Positions 1 to 12,800 of a stretch of 62,000 nucleotides of DNA are shown in pieces. A program made the position numbers and the translations under genes. The stretch is from Acanthaster planci (lineage: Eukaryota > Echinodermata > Asteroidea > Valvatida > Acanthasteridae), in assembly GCF_001949145.1 (NCBI RefSeq), contig NW_019091625.1, forward strand, positions 6,889 to 68,888, in the 5' to 3' direction. Position 1 is the stretch's first letter, and the number at the start of each line of letters is the position of its first letter. Under the pieces are notes generated by a model. It was not told where the DNA came from. It searched no databases and was given only the letters and a program-made list of their open reading frames with translations.

Positions 1-1831
1 CAAAGGTACATCTCCCTCAAATCGGGGTCAAAGGTGTTTTGTGGCATCCTCAAAGCTCCGTAACTTCATCTGCTCAACACCTTGCATCCCGAGATCACTG
101 ATTCCGAGGCCTCGCAATTGAGTGGAAAAAACCAACCACGGCTACAAAAGTAAACGAAGACAGATTGACAGTAAACGACGAAACACACTTTACGGAGGAT
201 AATCTTTAAATATTTCAATGGCCCCGTCACAAAGTGGACGGCTTCATTTCACAGTATTTGCCAGTTTCAATTTGAATGACATTCCGGTCGCTGTTCATTG
301 TGCGGAGGATTTATTTCTCAGTAAGCCAGTTCGGTATTCCTAACAGGCAAGGTCATTCGGGAATAAAGCGCGCTTTTGATTTGACGGTATGGCCGCACCG
401 ATATATGGGGCAAATTAGATCTCTTGAACGCTTTGGTATTCCCCAATGCATGACCTCGGCCGTGTTTCGAAAGGGCTCATTTCGCACATGTACAAATGTG
501 ATTTTGTCTCAAAAGTCTTAATGGACTCTTCAGGCTTAAAACAAGAAACAGACAGCTTAATAGCGCTTCAGGTGAAGTGTTCAAAGAAGAAGTACCGTGG
601 CTTTGCTACAACACGTTTTTTTTCTGATCTGCATCCCGTGAATTTACATAGTTAGGAAACTTGCGATGAATTCTGATCTGAATTTTCTGATCTGCATCCC
701 ATACGGAGTTAGGAAAGTTGAATGAATTGGTCTAGATGAGCCATGAAACACGATAACCGTGCTTCATCGAAAGAAAATATGACAATGGCCAGCCGTCTTT
801 CTTTTCTTGGAGCAAAGGAAATCAGTAAGCTGAATCCGGGTATAGTCAAGCTATTGACATAGACTGTGCACCCACTAAGTCACGTGACTATGTTGGCCAG
901 GGTGCTCAACACCAACAAACATGGCGTCCACCACGGCAGAGTGTGTCAAAAGTGTTATTTATCAAAAATAAACCCGATGGTCGGCAAAGTACTCACAGAC
1001 TACGTGTATACTGATTTGCTGAGTACTTCACCAAAAGTTGGCTTTTAGTTTGCTGTGGGAGGATGCCATGTTAGTTGATGTCGAATGGCCATTGTAGATC
1101 AAGTGAATTAACCGGCGTAATCGGTCTGTTATTTTAATGCATTTCCTCCGCACTGATGCCGTCAAACTAAATACTTCGTTTGGTACCTGGCTCAATGGCA
1201 TCTGAACACCTTTCTCAGATTATTCATGGTTAATCACGCCCTTCTGCCACACAGCAGACGGCGTGCTGGTCCTTTTTGATTGAAAACGGGAACAACCTCC
1301 CTCTTTTGTGCAAAGTATGATGCTGGAAAGTTCTGCCTCGAACCTGTCTGTATAAACACCCAGGGTCCAACGAAGAATGTTTTTAAACAAAATTTGTCTA
1401 TTGCAATGGTTTAAAAATTTTGATTTCCCATAAGTAATCTGGTTTCAGGAAAAGGCGATCTGCCAAACAGACTGTATTCATGACTTGGTCATCTTGAATT
1501 AAAAGTGCAGTAAATGTTTCGTTTTCGGACCCTGAGAATGAAAAAAAAACAGTGACAAAATCATGCCGGTTTTTGTTTAGAATAATTTAACAAAAATGAA
1601 AATAATACACTTAAATATCCAAAAGTCACATTACAAGAAAAATTAAAAGTAGAGTTTGGAACCCGCAACATTCTGGCATGAGCACCCCATTAAACAGAGT
1701 AGACTGAATATGACTGATTCAGGGAACAAGACAAATGCGATGGTTTCCCAGTAAAAAAGGTCATTTCCCAAACTCAAATTTCGGCTGGACAGTCCTATAC
1801 GGTCTGATTGAGATACCAGTACGTGCGTATA
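1..1831. other. Intergenic or downstream intron, no gene seen
   Basis: I see no convincing exon here. The downstream exon(s) of the minus-strand LRAT-type gene should lie in this stretch or beyond the window edge. No long reading frame continues its phase. The only internal structure noted is the short imperfect duplication near position 620. Confidence 0.4.
618..728. repeat. Short imperfect tandem duplication
   Basis: The word TTCTGATCTGCATCCC occurs twice (about 625 and 684). Each copy is followed by a similar stretch containing AGTTAGGAAA and GAATGAATT/GATGAATT. The unit is about 55-60 bases. It is a simple local duplication with no coding meaning seen. Confidence 0.5.
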
Positions 1832-1836
1832 CTAAC

Positions 1837-2359
1837 CTGTGACGCAACACAGAAATGAGTTCGCAAATGCCGCATACACCTGATAGCTGGTTGGATAGTT
1901 GTACCGGCAACGATTCACGAAGTGCTCGCAGTTGCTTTTGATAAGATTATAATCAATAGCTACTCTCTCTCGGTGCATTTTCTTTGCCCTTTCCGCAACA
2001 ACGTCAGCAGACAAAGGAGTTTTCGCTTTGTCCATAGAGTTGTTGATTCTCACTTTGCTTGACGTGCCCAGCACCGCCCTAATGGAGTCAGCTCGTATCT
2101 CGGGCTTGCTACTTGCAGAAACCGCACTGCCTGACGTATTCTCCTCGGAGGAGGCCGCCCCTCCTTTAAACTTCCCGAAGTGAATGACAACGTGCTCCAT
2201 CCCATGGTAATCACCGACGTATATACCCCAGTGGGCGTACTTACCGCGGTCGAACTCCAGCCGATCACCTCGGCGTACTTTTTGTTCCAATTCCCTGAAA
2301 TCATGATCGTCAGCCTCATACCAGGCACCTATCGTCCCTTTATGGCTTTTGCTAGCCAT
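1837..2359 (-). CDS. LRAT/HRASLS-type acyltransferase, first coding exon (gene incomplete)
   Basis: This exon encodes an LRAT-domain protein, a permuted NlpC/P60-type thiol acyltransferase family. Members include lecithin:retinol acyltransferase and the HRAS-like phospholipid acyltransferases/phospholipases (PLAAT). The hallmarks are present in order: GDRLEF at about residue 31, YAHWGIYVGD with the first catalytic His (His43), a second His in VVIHF (His60), and the NCEHFV box with the nucleophile Cys144. Met1 at 2357-2359 is the probable start. A pyrimidine-rich acceptor (..GGGGCAG|CCTGAAC) just upstream suggests that a 5' UTR intron ends at 2367. After residue 174 the frame runs into a stop, but a good donor (CACAG|GTTAGT, exon end 1837) precedes it, so that stop is intronic. 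The C-terminal membrane anchor typical of the family is therefore expected in an exon not located here. The region between His60 and Cys144 contains a Ser/Ala-rich linker. Substrate is not predictable; a phospholipid is likelier than retinol by general family frequency. Confidence 0.82.
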
Positions 2360-2365
2360 GTTCAG

Positions 2366-2400
2366 GCTGCCCCGATGAAATAAAAAGGAAGGGAACTGAA
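2366..2400 (-). other. Probable splice acceptor in the 5' UTR of the LRAT-type gene
   Basis: Read on the minus strand, a C/T-rich run ends in GGGGCAG immediately 7 bases before the start codon. This fits a 3' splice site placing the ATG near the beginning of an internal exon. Confidence 0.4.
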
Positions 2401-2960
2401 AGCAATCACCACGTTCACACCTTTACAACTGTTTCAATGCGTTTTCCTCTCCGCAAACTGTATCTTCCGGACGAATTTCTCACCACATCAACATGCATGC
2501 ACTGTCGTTTTGAATTCGCACAACTGCAACAGCGAAAGGATTTGTGAGCAGAGCGTAAAACTGCGTGTACACACTACATAGTATAGTGTGACACCTGCCC
2601 ATAGTGCGCATTACTGTGCTCATGCCACGTAAGTTCATGCCGATCGAGACAACACTCATCACAGGTGCGCAAGCGCACTTTATTTTCAAGCAAACAACAG
2701 CGGTTTCTCGTGCGAGAATACTACGTCATGAATCTTTTCAAAGGCTGGTCTGGTAGAATACAAAAAATGAGGCAACACAAATGCATTTCTAGATTATCTG
2801 AACTCAACACTACCCAAAATCACTTTTTTTCTGTTCGTAAGATTTCTTAGTAGCAGTGAATGTCAGAATATATAGAAAAGTGAATTTCAAAGACCCTTTC
2901 TATCACCGAAATGAATGAAAATTGTAAAATTTTGCACCTTTTCATTAATTAATTCTTTAT

Positions 2961-3507
2961 GAAAATAACTTCCGCCAAACAAAAATGCTACTCAAAATTG
3001 AAGCCTCAGTGCATCGAATTCAAGCATTTATCTTGAATCCGTCTAATAATTTAAACTAGATAATTTCAAATCTCCCCGAAATTGTATCGTCCGAACGGTA
3101 CACAAAAATTCAAGACTATATATTTCGTATCGATTCACTGCACCAAAATGGTATAACCAAATTATGGGCTGATTTTCAGTTAGGATAAACTGTAATGTAA
3201 GCTAAGTGCCCCTCCACCATATCACTGTCCTACGTAGGCCTACTATCTGCAAAGTTGGAAAAATGACCAGAAAAAATAACCCAATCGTTGCAAAGGGGGT
3301 CAGGGTTAACAATCGACTATTTTGTAAAACGACTCATTCCTCCGCCTTCTTGGGTGAACGTAGGTAGGCCGTGAATCTGAAAAATCCCAACCAGGGCCAA
3401 CCTCAAGCAGCGACTGCATCGCTTTCATTTTGTAAATAAACCATGTTCACTGTCATTCAAATGGGGTTCATGGCACGATCACGCATACATTCTAAAATTA
3501 AGCAAAC
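2961..3507 (+). repeat. Direct duplication, copy 1
   Basis: This segment starts GAAAATAACTTCCGCC and ends near TAAAATTAAGCAAAC. It is repeated almost unchanged at 3527-4085. Differences are a few substitutions and two 6-base insertions in the second copy. Confidence 0.9.
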
Positions 3508-3526
3508 TGTAGACTATTTTNTTGAT

Positions 3527-4085
3527 GAAAATAACTTCCGCCAAACAAAAATGCTACTCAAAATTGAAGCCTCAGTGCATCGAATTCAAGCATTTATCTT
3601 GAATCCGTCTGATAATTTAAACTAGATAATTTCAAATCTCCCCGAAATTGTATCGTCCGAACGGTACACAAAAATTCAAGACTATAAGACTATATATTTC
3701 GTATCGATTCACTGCACCAAAATGGTATTTATAACCAAATTCTGGGCTGATTTTCAGTTAGGATAAACTGTAATGTAAGCTAAGTGCCCCTCCACCATAT
3801 CACTGTCCTACGTAGGCCTACTATCTGCAAAGTTGGAAAAATGACCAGAAAAAATAACCCAATCGTTGCAAAGGGGGTCAGGGTTAATAATCGACTATTT
3901 TGTAAAACGACTCATTCCTCCGCCTTCTTTGGTGAACGTAAGTAGGCCGTGAATCTGAAAAATCCCAACCAGGGCCAACCTCAAGCAGCGACCGCATCGC
4001 TTTCATTTTGTAAATAAACCATGTTCACTACCATTCAAATGGGGTTCATGGCACGATCACGCATACAATCTAAAATTAAGCAAAC
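3527..4085 (+). repeat. Direct duplication, copy 2
   Basis: Second copy of the 2961-3507 segment, offset by 566 bases at its left end and 578 at its right end. A single undetermined base (N at 3521) sits just before it, between the copies. The near identity plus the N at the junction suggest an unresolved haplotype or scaffold join rather than a biological tandem duplication. Confidence 0.9.
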
Positions 4086-5647
4086 ATAAACTCAATCAAC
4101 TTTGAACGTGGTCATAAATAATCTAACAGTCTAAATGCATGTACAATGTTTATTCAACTGCATTCAAAAGAGAAAATAACCTTTACTGTGAAAGTTGCAG
4201 ACTCTGTTTTGATGTAAGATCCCTCAGGAAGGTAAAATTTTCTAGATCAGATATACATCACTCTCTTTTTCATATGGGTGTCAGCACTTACCCCCTTTTA
4301 AATTTCCAGGGCCGGGTGAGTTATCCCCCCCCCAAAAAAAAAAACACTCACACACACAAATTTCAAAATCTTCCAGTTCCGAACACATTTACATCATTGC
4401 AAATGGTTACACACTGAGAGAAGAGCAACAAGAATGGTTTACCATGAGAAATAGCGATGCTCATACACTACAGCCAGGAGATACGGACATTGGCATTCAT
4501 AACCTTGGGTTTCCTCTCCATTCTATCAACGCGAACGGGTGTTCAAATTATTTCTACGTGAAATCAAATCTGCGTTGGCCTTGAAAGGACGCCCTCAAAC
4601 CTGTCTCCAAATGACGCTGTCTAGGTTTCTTTTGTATAGCGCCCTCACATCTGTTTGAAGTCATCTACGCCACATGCTTGAGTCGCGAGGTGAGTCTGAG
4701 ACCCCAATACTGTCATTGCTATCCCCATGGACTACACCAACCACACCTAAAACTAAGACTGACTGAAAAGTTCGAAATATGGTTTAGGAAGAATGATCTT
4801 CATTTCTTAAAATTTTCAGATGGCTTCCTCGCAAAATGAACGGTTGAATAATTCCTCATTATACCCCACTTTCAATTTCTCAATGTCATTCTGGTAGCTG
4901 GTTGCGGTCTGTTTTGGACAAACAGTTCTGGTGTTGCTGCAAACTTGACTCTTCCAAGTAGAGGTCTCTATATATTTAAAGATAATGATCTAATTGTTAT
5001 GTACACAGACACTATCGAAGTGGAGAGGAAGATCATGTGATATCCCAATCATACTGCCTGTCATTCGTTGTCACTCAAAACTGTAAAGGGGAGGCAGCCA
5101 AACGCTGCAACCGGCTAAAACACGGTTGGCATCAGCTTTCCATCGCAGTCGGGATATATTTGGCCATTTTCAGCCTTCTCGAGCCTTCTCCGACCCAGCT
5201 CAGAGTTATAACCCTCGCGAATATGGCCTGGAGACTCGTCTCGCTGTAACTTTTGGTACTCAAACCAACAGGTAAACATTAATCTTCACCCCTCGGCTAA
5301 GGTATTTACCCCTACATGAATGCTGCTTCTGCTATGTTAGATACCCTTTCCTGCACTTTTCGGCCGATCTTACACCACAAAAGTTTTACGATAAGAAGCG
5401 TTCAAGATCCTCTCGCCCCCTAATGACTGAGTTCGCCCTTCACAGGTCTTGCTAGTTGCCAAACACTCAACCTCGTTCCCGTGGGTACGATCTTGCCACG
5501 CCATGTTGCTTCCCACCATGCCTTGCGTCATTTTGGCGAAGGAACGAGAGACATGGTCATCAGCGGTATAGAGTTACTCCTTTTATTTTTCAGTGTTGCA
5601 AGCAGTGCAGGATTACACAAATATAGCATAGTTTGAGGGGAAATAAT

Positions 5648-5793
5648 GGGAATTACTGATCCCAAGGTGTAGGTCAGCTTGACTACCTCCCTACAGAAAG
5701 GGGGTGGAAGCAGCCTAGCTGAGAAGAAGAAGTGGGAATTACTGGTCCAGGTATAGGTCAATGTGACTATATCTGTTAACAAAAAGCGGGGGG
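5648..5793 (+). repeat. Imperfect direct repeat next to the possible LTR element
   Basis: Two related units (about 5648-5705 and 5736-5793) share GGGAATTACTG, a GGTCC/GATCC word, AGGTRTAGGTCA and a G-run at their end. They are about 88 bases apart. They lie on the inner side of the possible LTR at 6046-6448 and may be part of that element. Confidence 0.45.
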
Positions 5794-6020
5794 GGTAGTG
5801 TATTGGACCTACACTGAAATAAACGATACTACATTTGCTTTACCAGAATAGGGGCCTGAAATATCAACATGCAAGAAAAGTAACTGCATATAACTCCAAT
5901 CGTTATGGACACATACAAACTGTACCTTCAGTTGGAAAACAAAACAAAACACACACGATGACTGGTCGGTGGTAAGATGTATAATAAACCCACCATAATT
6001 AAATAAGACACAGGCTATAA

Positions 6021-6448
6021 GGATACCACCGCTGCCACCAAAATTTGTACCAGGCCGAGCAGGCCGGGGCGTGGAAAATGAATACAAACTAACAGCTCTC
6101 AAACAAGTATAGTATTGAAAATCACACAAAGAAATGAGTATCTACAAAGAGATCCCAAAAGGCAAATTAACAAGGGTAGATCAATTACAATATCGTGTAA
6201 TACAACCAATAAGACCATTGAAGGTGCGAGACTGGAGGAGAGAGCACGGCTAAGGCAAAGAAACCCCAACATTAAACTGGGTACAAAAAAATGAAGAAAC
6301 CGAAAGAATGAGGAACACCCCAATGCACGCAGAAGAATTTGGACCAAATAACTGCCTTTTATGTACGATTAAGCGTAGAGTGATTAATGCCTGTATATAT
6401 GGAATGCAGTAGTCTTGCTTTGTAAATAGTTAAATAATAAGTGCTACA
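6021..6448 (-). mobile_element. Possible LTR plus primer-binding site of an LTR retrotransposon remnant
   Basis: On the minus strand the sequence TGGTGGCAGCGGTGG (around 6026-6040) matches the reverse complement of the 3' end of a tRNA-Leu with its added CCA, the classic primer-binding site of many Gypsy-type elements. It follows a stretch that could be an LTR, from TGTAGCAC at 6448 to GGTACA at 6046 (about 403 bases, TG...CA ends), with a 5-base spacer between LTR end and binding site. No gag-pol reading frame and no second LTR were seen, so at best this is a fragment. The binding-site match is what I see; the LTR limits are inference. Confidence 0.35.
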
Positions 6449-6573
6449 AGCACTTCCTTTTTGAAACGTCCTAGTCGCTTTGGAATGATATTGTACGAAT
6501 TTCAAAAAGCATGTCTCAAAACTAAGGAAATGCATGTTTTCTAGATACTAGCTACTCTACAACTTCGACGCGA

Positions 6574-6868
6574 CTAATTAAGCTTAACCTTGCGAGCTTG
6601 GCCCCACTCACCACACCTGTACCGTAGGGCGCGGAAGCAACAGCGGCACGCTAACCATCCGATCGCTAACGTGACCGCTCCCCCAAGCAGGAGGACGGCG
6701 TACACATCCAGCTGGTAGCGCTCCACCAATCCCTGGTCCAGCACCCTGGGCCTCAGGTGCTTCCCGCCAAACCTGGCCACGTGGGTGATCCAGCCGGCTG
6801 CCTTGTCGGCCGGCAGTTGCACCTCGTCCCTTAGGATCTCAGAAAGTTTCTTGGCATTCTCTCGGAAC
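6574..6868 (-). CDS. UGT exon 5 (membrane anchor and tail)
   Basis: The acceptor is TTCCTTGATAG|GTTCCG. Its first base completes the Thr codon split from exon 4 (INEPT|FRENA). The exon encodes the KHLRP box, one membrane helix and the tail ending KVKLN, followed by a stop at 6574-6576. Confidence 0.92.
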
Positions 6869-9800
6869 CTATCAAGGAAAATGGATGAAAACATTTACAA
6901 CTTAAATTTTATTCGATGGCAGATTTGAATTGACTATGAATTATTTAATTAAAGATGAATTCACGAAAGGTGGCTTTGTTTTTCTGGTTTCAAGGTTGAA
7001 TTGAAACACTGCCAAGTGACGGAATTGGAAGTTTTGGCGCGTGAAAATGTACGCCAAATAGTATACTCTGATCGAAAGTTCGTGCTATGAATTCGTAACA
7101 GCTATACACATTTCGTGCCCACCTGAAGTATGCGTCAAATCTTTATAGGGGAGCCACACACTTTAACCCTGTATCATTACCATTTTCTGTGATGACTCCA
7201 ACAAAACGTCTGTGCGTAGTGTATAGATAACTTCGCTTTGCCGGGTTTATACGTGCGTTTCAACCGGCACGGGAGACTTAACGCTAATAATCTGAGCCGG
7301 TTTTAAAAGTTAGTTTAAAGGTTCGGTTGCACACATCGATCCCTCGTGCTGAGTAAAACAAGAAAAGAATATTCATCAATGCCTCGGACAGTCTCCCTAC
7401 TCAACAACCTGCCACCTGAACATTTGATAATGCCCGCTGAGAAGTGAAAATGCCGGCTGCCTAAATCACGCGCTGACACCCGGATATAAGACAATTTATT
7501 CGATTCTGATTGGTCTAGAGTCGGTATGCGCACGGCCCGCCACACGTGCGCCAAGTCCATACCGGAGATTCTTGTGGACAATATGCACAAGGAACATGCA
7601 TAAAATGGATGGGGGGAGAATTCTGGAACAAAATCGTTGGAAATCAATCATATATGGGCTTCTTTTGACTCTCTAACAAAAAAAGGTGTTTATGACTGGG
7701 AATAAATATGTGCTTGGCCGACCTTAAGTCGCAAATGACGAGCAACGCTACATCTGTGCCCCTAAGTCTCTAATCATAATTAAGTTATGGAAATTTCGAC
7801 CCAGAATAGGGCGGCATCTTAGATTACGCTACTATGTTAACGCGCATGCGCGTACGCGATCATGTGGTCAGGTTTTATTTTTCTGACGTCATCAGTTCAG
7901 ATGTGAGCCACGCTTCAGCGTGCTTGTGAACGTGTTACGCTCGTGTAGGCTTCCGTGAGGTTTCGAATGGTTCGTGCCTCAAGGGACAATTTTACATGCC
8001 CCGTGTCCCCTCCAGCTCTACTTATGATCTCCCCGTTCTATCCGCCTTAAGCATGCAAGCGCCCCCTCATTGCTTGAAAAAGAGCCATGTTGTTCCGGAG
8101 TTTATTTTTTGTTGGTAGCCACGTGTCCGCAACGCACGCGTTTTATAGCTGTTTGTCAACCAGAGAAGCGCAGTTCCTACCAAAGGAGCATCCGTTGCGA
8201 GGAAAATTGCGCCCTCTCTTGGTCACGTTCGGGGCTACTAACTGAGGCGTACAAACTCACGTTGGTTCATTGATGACCTTTTGCACGGCTTGCTGGAGGT
8301 TATCCTCCGTCAACAGGAACAAATCCAGCGAGACTGCGAAGCCCTTGTCAACAGCTCGGATCAAGTTATCGAAGTGATCGCCAAACAGTGGGACGCCAAC
8401 AATGGGTAGGCCAAACCAGGCAGCTTCCTGTACGATGCCAGAGCCACCGTGACAAAGGATTGCTTTAACGTTGGGATGTTCTGGAAGGGAAAAATAGCAG
8501 ATAACCAATGAAATAGTGGCTGTTCCCCGATGGTGACACTCCGCAGCCACTACTACATGAAAATTGATCTGATCAAAATCAAGATTAAGCCGGACATCAA
8601 CGAAGATAATGAGGGAAATTTTAATAAAGCTTCAAAACCATTGAAAAAAAAATCAAATAACGGTATTTGAATCCAAGCACGAACCCATGAAATGTCGCAT
8701 TGGTATCCATGGAACCACCTTGGTGTTGTTCCCAAGGGCAAGATGTGATGTGTTACCCGTGAAATGCCACAACACCTTTTGAGAAATCTTGGCCAGACCC
8801 CTCGCGAATACGTCAGCCTGTGCAGCCGGCATCTCATTCATGTGGGTGCCGAGCGAAAACAAGACCACGCCCTCTTGGTCCGCACTGTTCACAAACACCT
8901 GCTGGTCAGGAGGTACCTGAAGGAAATATCCAAACTGTGAAGAAACCCTTAAAGCTGGACTTACTTTGCGCGATAAAAGATACGAACGCTGTGCTCCCAA
9001 TTCGCCAAGTGAAACACATCTCAACTTCAAGCCAGTTCATATTTGGCGACAAAGGAAGGAAACACCAACGCGACTTTGTGACGCAGATCAATTTTTTGTG
9101 TGTGTTGCAAATGCGCAAACGCTAAGTAACAGCTTTTGCTGCACATCTTTCTTGACTTCAACATTTGTTTGGCTTTTAAATTCACTTGTAGCACGAACCG
9201 GCCATTAGGTGAATTCACAGCGCGAGTTTTGGATCTGACGTCACAAATTCACACTTGAGTTTGCTTGTGTGTAAAGTATAAACCAGCCTTCCAACAAACG
9301 AATTTCTCTAGGAATGTTTTGAGAGGTAAAAGTTTGCTTCGCTTTCGCGTTCGCTGCAAGCATGTACCAGTCTTGAGCATGCATCCGCGGCAGATAAGCG
9401 TGTGTGCTTCGCGTAAGAACCATCCAAGAGGTTACAATGAATTTGAACGTATGTTTCACCCCCATTCAACGTGTGGAAATTAACGACTTTGACCATGCGC
9501 GGCGGTTACTTGGCCGGACCGTCGTGAACCACACGAAAATGTCCTGAGCAACTTGCCAATCCTCTGTTGAGCCTTCTCGATTTGAAGACTTCGTTTGCAC
9601 AAAGTTAACAAACGATCACATTGAAACTCTTTGTATGTGTTCTAGAAGGCTTAAACCGAATATAACATTACAGAATCATGAAAAGAAATGCTACATAAAT
9701 ATGAAATTTAACCTCAAAGTGGTTGCTAGAAAATTATTTCCATTTTTAATCGATCACTTGGTAATGTTTCCCACTATATTTCTCAATTTTAGAAGTTTTC

Positions 9801-12800
9801 CCAGAACAGTGAGACACTGCATACGACAGGTCAGAATCTCAACCACACAATACAATCAGTTCTATGTAGCTAGATCTTTTTGTTCGACTTTCACGAGTTT
9901 TATTTGATACTTCTACGCAGCGCGATCTACAGCCTACCTGTTTTACATACACAAAACCAATCCAACCACGTACCGCGGCGTACATGTACAGTGAACATGT
10001 ACAGATACATGGACATTTTTGACGGAGCCGGTGTACATGTTCATGTGGTTCATGCGTGTAAAGTACATGTAAAACGGGGGATATAAACCGTGATTTTCAA
10101 CATTCTCCTGACAAGTTTATAATGACAGATAGACCTCGGTTTCGATAATAAACTTCATGTTAACTTACTGTACTTGTGTGTTCGTCTTTCGTTCCCGAGT
10201 CACTGAATGCTTACTCTTGCAAGGCTGTTAAATTATGCGGGATGAACGGAATCGGTGTTGAATTAGGTCGATATCCAAACGCGTCCGGTCGGGAAGAGAA
10301 AAAAAAATCTAGCGCAAAACCGTCAGCAAATCTAAAACCTTCACACCTTTCTCCACCACAGCCCACTTTTGAAAACTTTAGGAAAACTTCAATTTTTTCC
10401 GAGCCTTCAAAAATCGCATCAAAACGTAAACAAACTACCGCTTTCGAAAAGAGCTTTTCACAAAAATCACTAGTTTTGACCACTCTGGTACAATTTCTCA
10501 ATTTTATTTTCACAAAACACGTTGGGAAAAGGCCTTATCTTACCAAATATTTTGGGCAGGAATTTTATTTGCAAAAAGTGAAAGGAAGACGTAAATTCAT
10601 GAAATGAAGCAGCTGTTTGCCTGGCACGAATTCCTATGGCCCTCATTACGCATGTAAATGACCCTAAAACGGGACATGCGCAGTTAATAATTTTCCTCTG
10701 AAACGTACATGTTTGAGACCCATTCAGTCTGTACAGCTGCAAAGCGGCGAAGCCCTACCAATATATTGCATGCTACAACCAAAGTTCCATTTTGTAAGCG
10801 TATCACTCGAGACTACAGCTCTCCGCTTATTTCCGTTTGACTCTAGAATCTGTTTGGTAATGTATTCTGGTAAGTGACATTTTTGTGCATATTGGCAGAT
10901 TTCACAAAAAAGTGCAACTCATAACGTAATCTGACACCCGACGGGGTAAATGTTGGATCGAACAAGCTCGGCCGTATAAAATTTGAAATTTCGACTTTTT
11001 CAAATTCCTTTTTTGAAGACTCGAATCGTGTTTATAAAGATAGAAAGTTTTGGCAAGACGTCGACCGTGTGTTGAAAGTGGTTGTGCTGAAGACTCGACT
11101 GTAACCTGCAGTACAATCAACGGGAGATGGCTGTTTTCCTTCCTTCCTGCGAAATGGTGCATTCACATTCAAGCGACGTTTAAGTATAACTGCAAGTACC
11201 ACGCGTCGACGGCGCCACAGACGCATGTTTATCTCGTGATGCAGAATGCGTCCAAAAAAAAAAGGATAAAATTGCAGACACCACAGTTAAAAACGTTCCT
11301 GCGCTGCCATCGATCAGAAGTTAAAATGTACAATTGGCGAGCGGTCTTTCTTAATGAGGTGCACATTATAGATTCACTTTAAGAGAGAGACTTTGAGACG
11401 CTTGTGGCAACAGACATACGTATGCTGGTCCTTTTCGACAGTATTGCGCGTGCTCAGAACTATGCAAACGTGCGCATGCTCAGAACTGCTACAAAGGATC
11501 AAAATGTTTGCCAAAGTTTTCATGAAGTTTCCCCTTTAGTTGATCATGCTATACCTGATGCGTTTCCATATCCTACCTTCAGATCGGCCTGAACACCGAT
11601 GGTCGGTACAGCGATCAGTATCAGATTTGGTTGTAATGGACGTGGATAATCGAGAACCAAGTTCATTGAGAAAATCCAGAGCTCGGCGCGGCCGATCAGC
11701 TCCACGACTGAAGCTGCCGGGCCAATGCCGTACTTGCGCTGCAATGGCGAGTAATGGCAGGCCTGCTCGTAGAAGAGCACCGTGTAGAGGTAGCTCATAG
11801 CGGTGTTGGCTACTCGCTGCGGTAGCGTCATGTCACTGCTCAAGCCCAGCTGGCGTTCTGGTATGTACGTAGACTGACTTGGGACTCCATAGCTGAGGAG
11901 AGTAAAATCCTTAATCGTTATCTTATTACAGACTCTGAGGTACGATGTAAGCAGCCGGTAATGGACGTACTGACATCAGGGGGGAAGCGAATCAAGTCAT
12001 TCTAATCATTGACGATTTTTTCCACCATACTTCATCTTACAATTGAAACTCGAAAAATAATTGCCGTTGGGTTTGCACATTTGTAAAAGTTAGGATTGTT
12101 TTTCTACATTTCACTGTATTTATGGAAGCATAAGCCAACAAAATTCATACTGCGTGTTGCTTATAATTCTTTAGTTTTGCGATGCACTGGTCGCAAAAGT
12201 TTCAATTTGTCCCTAACGCTTTACCCGTAAATTGGTGGTCCACAAAATTAGAGTGCAATTGTAAAACCCATGCCTTATGCGCAGAAGAAATCCACTGGTA
12301 TAATACTTTCACAATGCAATCTTTTTTGCTAGTCATTTCTGTTTTTAGAACGTACTTACAGGAGTCCCAGCTTTGCCGGCTTCATAGGCGAAGCACTGTA
12401 CAGGACGAATCCGATTCCCAGTTTTTCCGCCAGGAGTGGGATGCAAAACGTCAAATCATCCCCGATCAGTAGGTCAAAGCGTTCAGCTTCCATGCGCCGG
12501 GCGGCATCGTCATCGCCCAGCAAAGCGTCGCATTCGTTGATTGGGAATTCCAGGAGCATCCGCTGCCGCGGATCCCTGAGACCGCGCAGTGTCAACTTTA
12601 TGATCCCGAGAAGGCTCCGCAGGTCCCCGTTCATCACGCTGATGGAGAACCGCCTGGAGATTTCCCTGCGGTCCTCCTGCGTGTAGAGCGAGCGGTAGAC
12701 GATGAAGTGGAACAAGTGCGCGTCGTCCGCGTGGAGCCACTTAGTGCAACTGCTGCTCAGTAAGAAGGTGACACTGTGACCGCTTCCCACTAAGGACTTC

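Larger units (their letters stand above)
2367..5500. other. Non-coding region with a segmental duplication
   Basis: No gene is recognised. Most of it is AT-rich sequence. It contains the ~550 bp direct duplication described separately and a homopolymer patch (C run then A run, followed by CA repeats) near 4327-4360. Confidence 0.5.
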
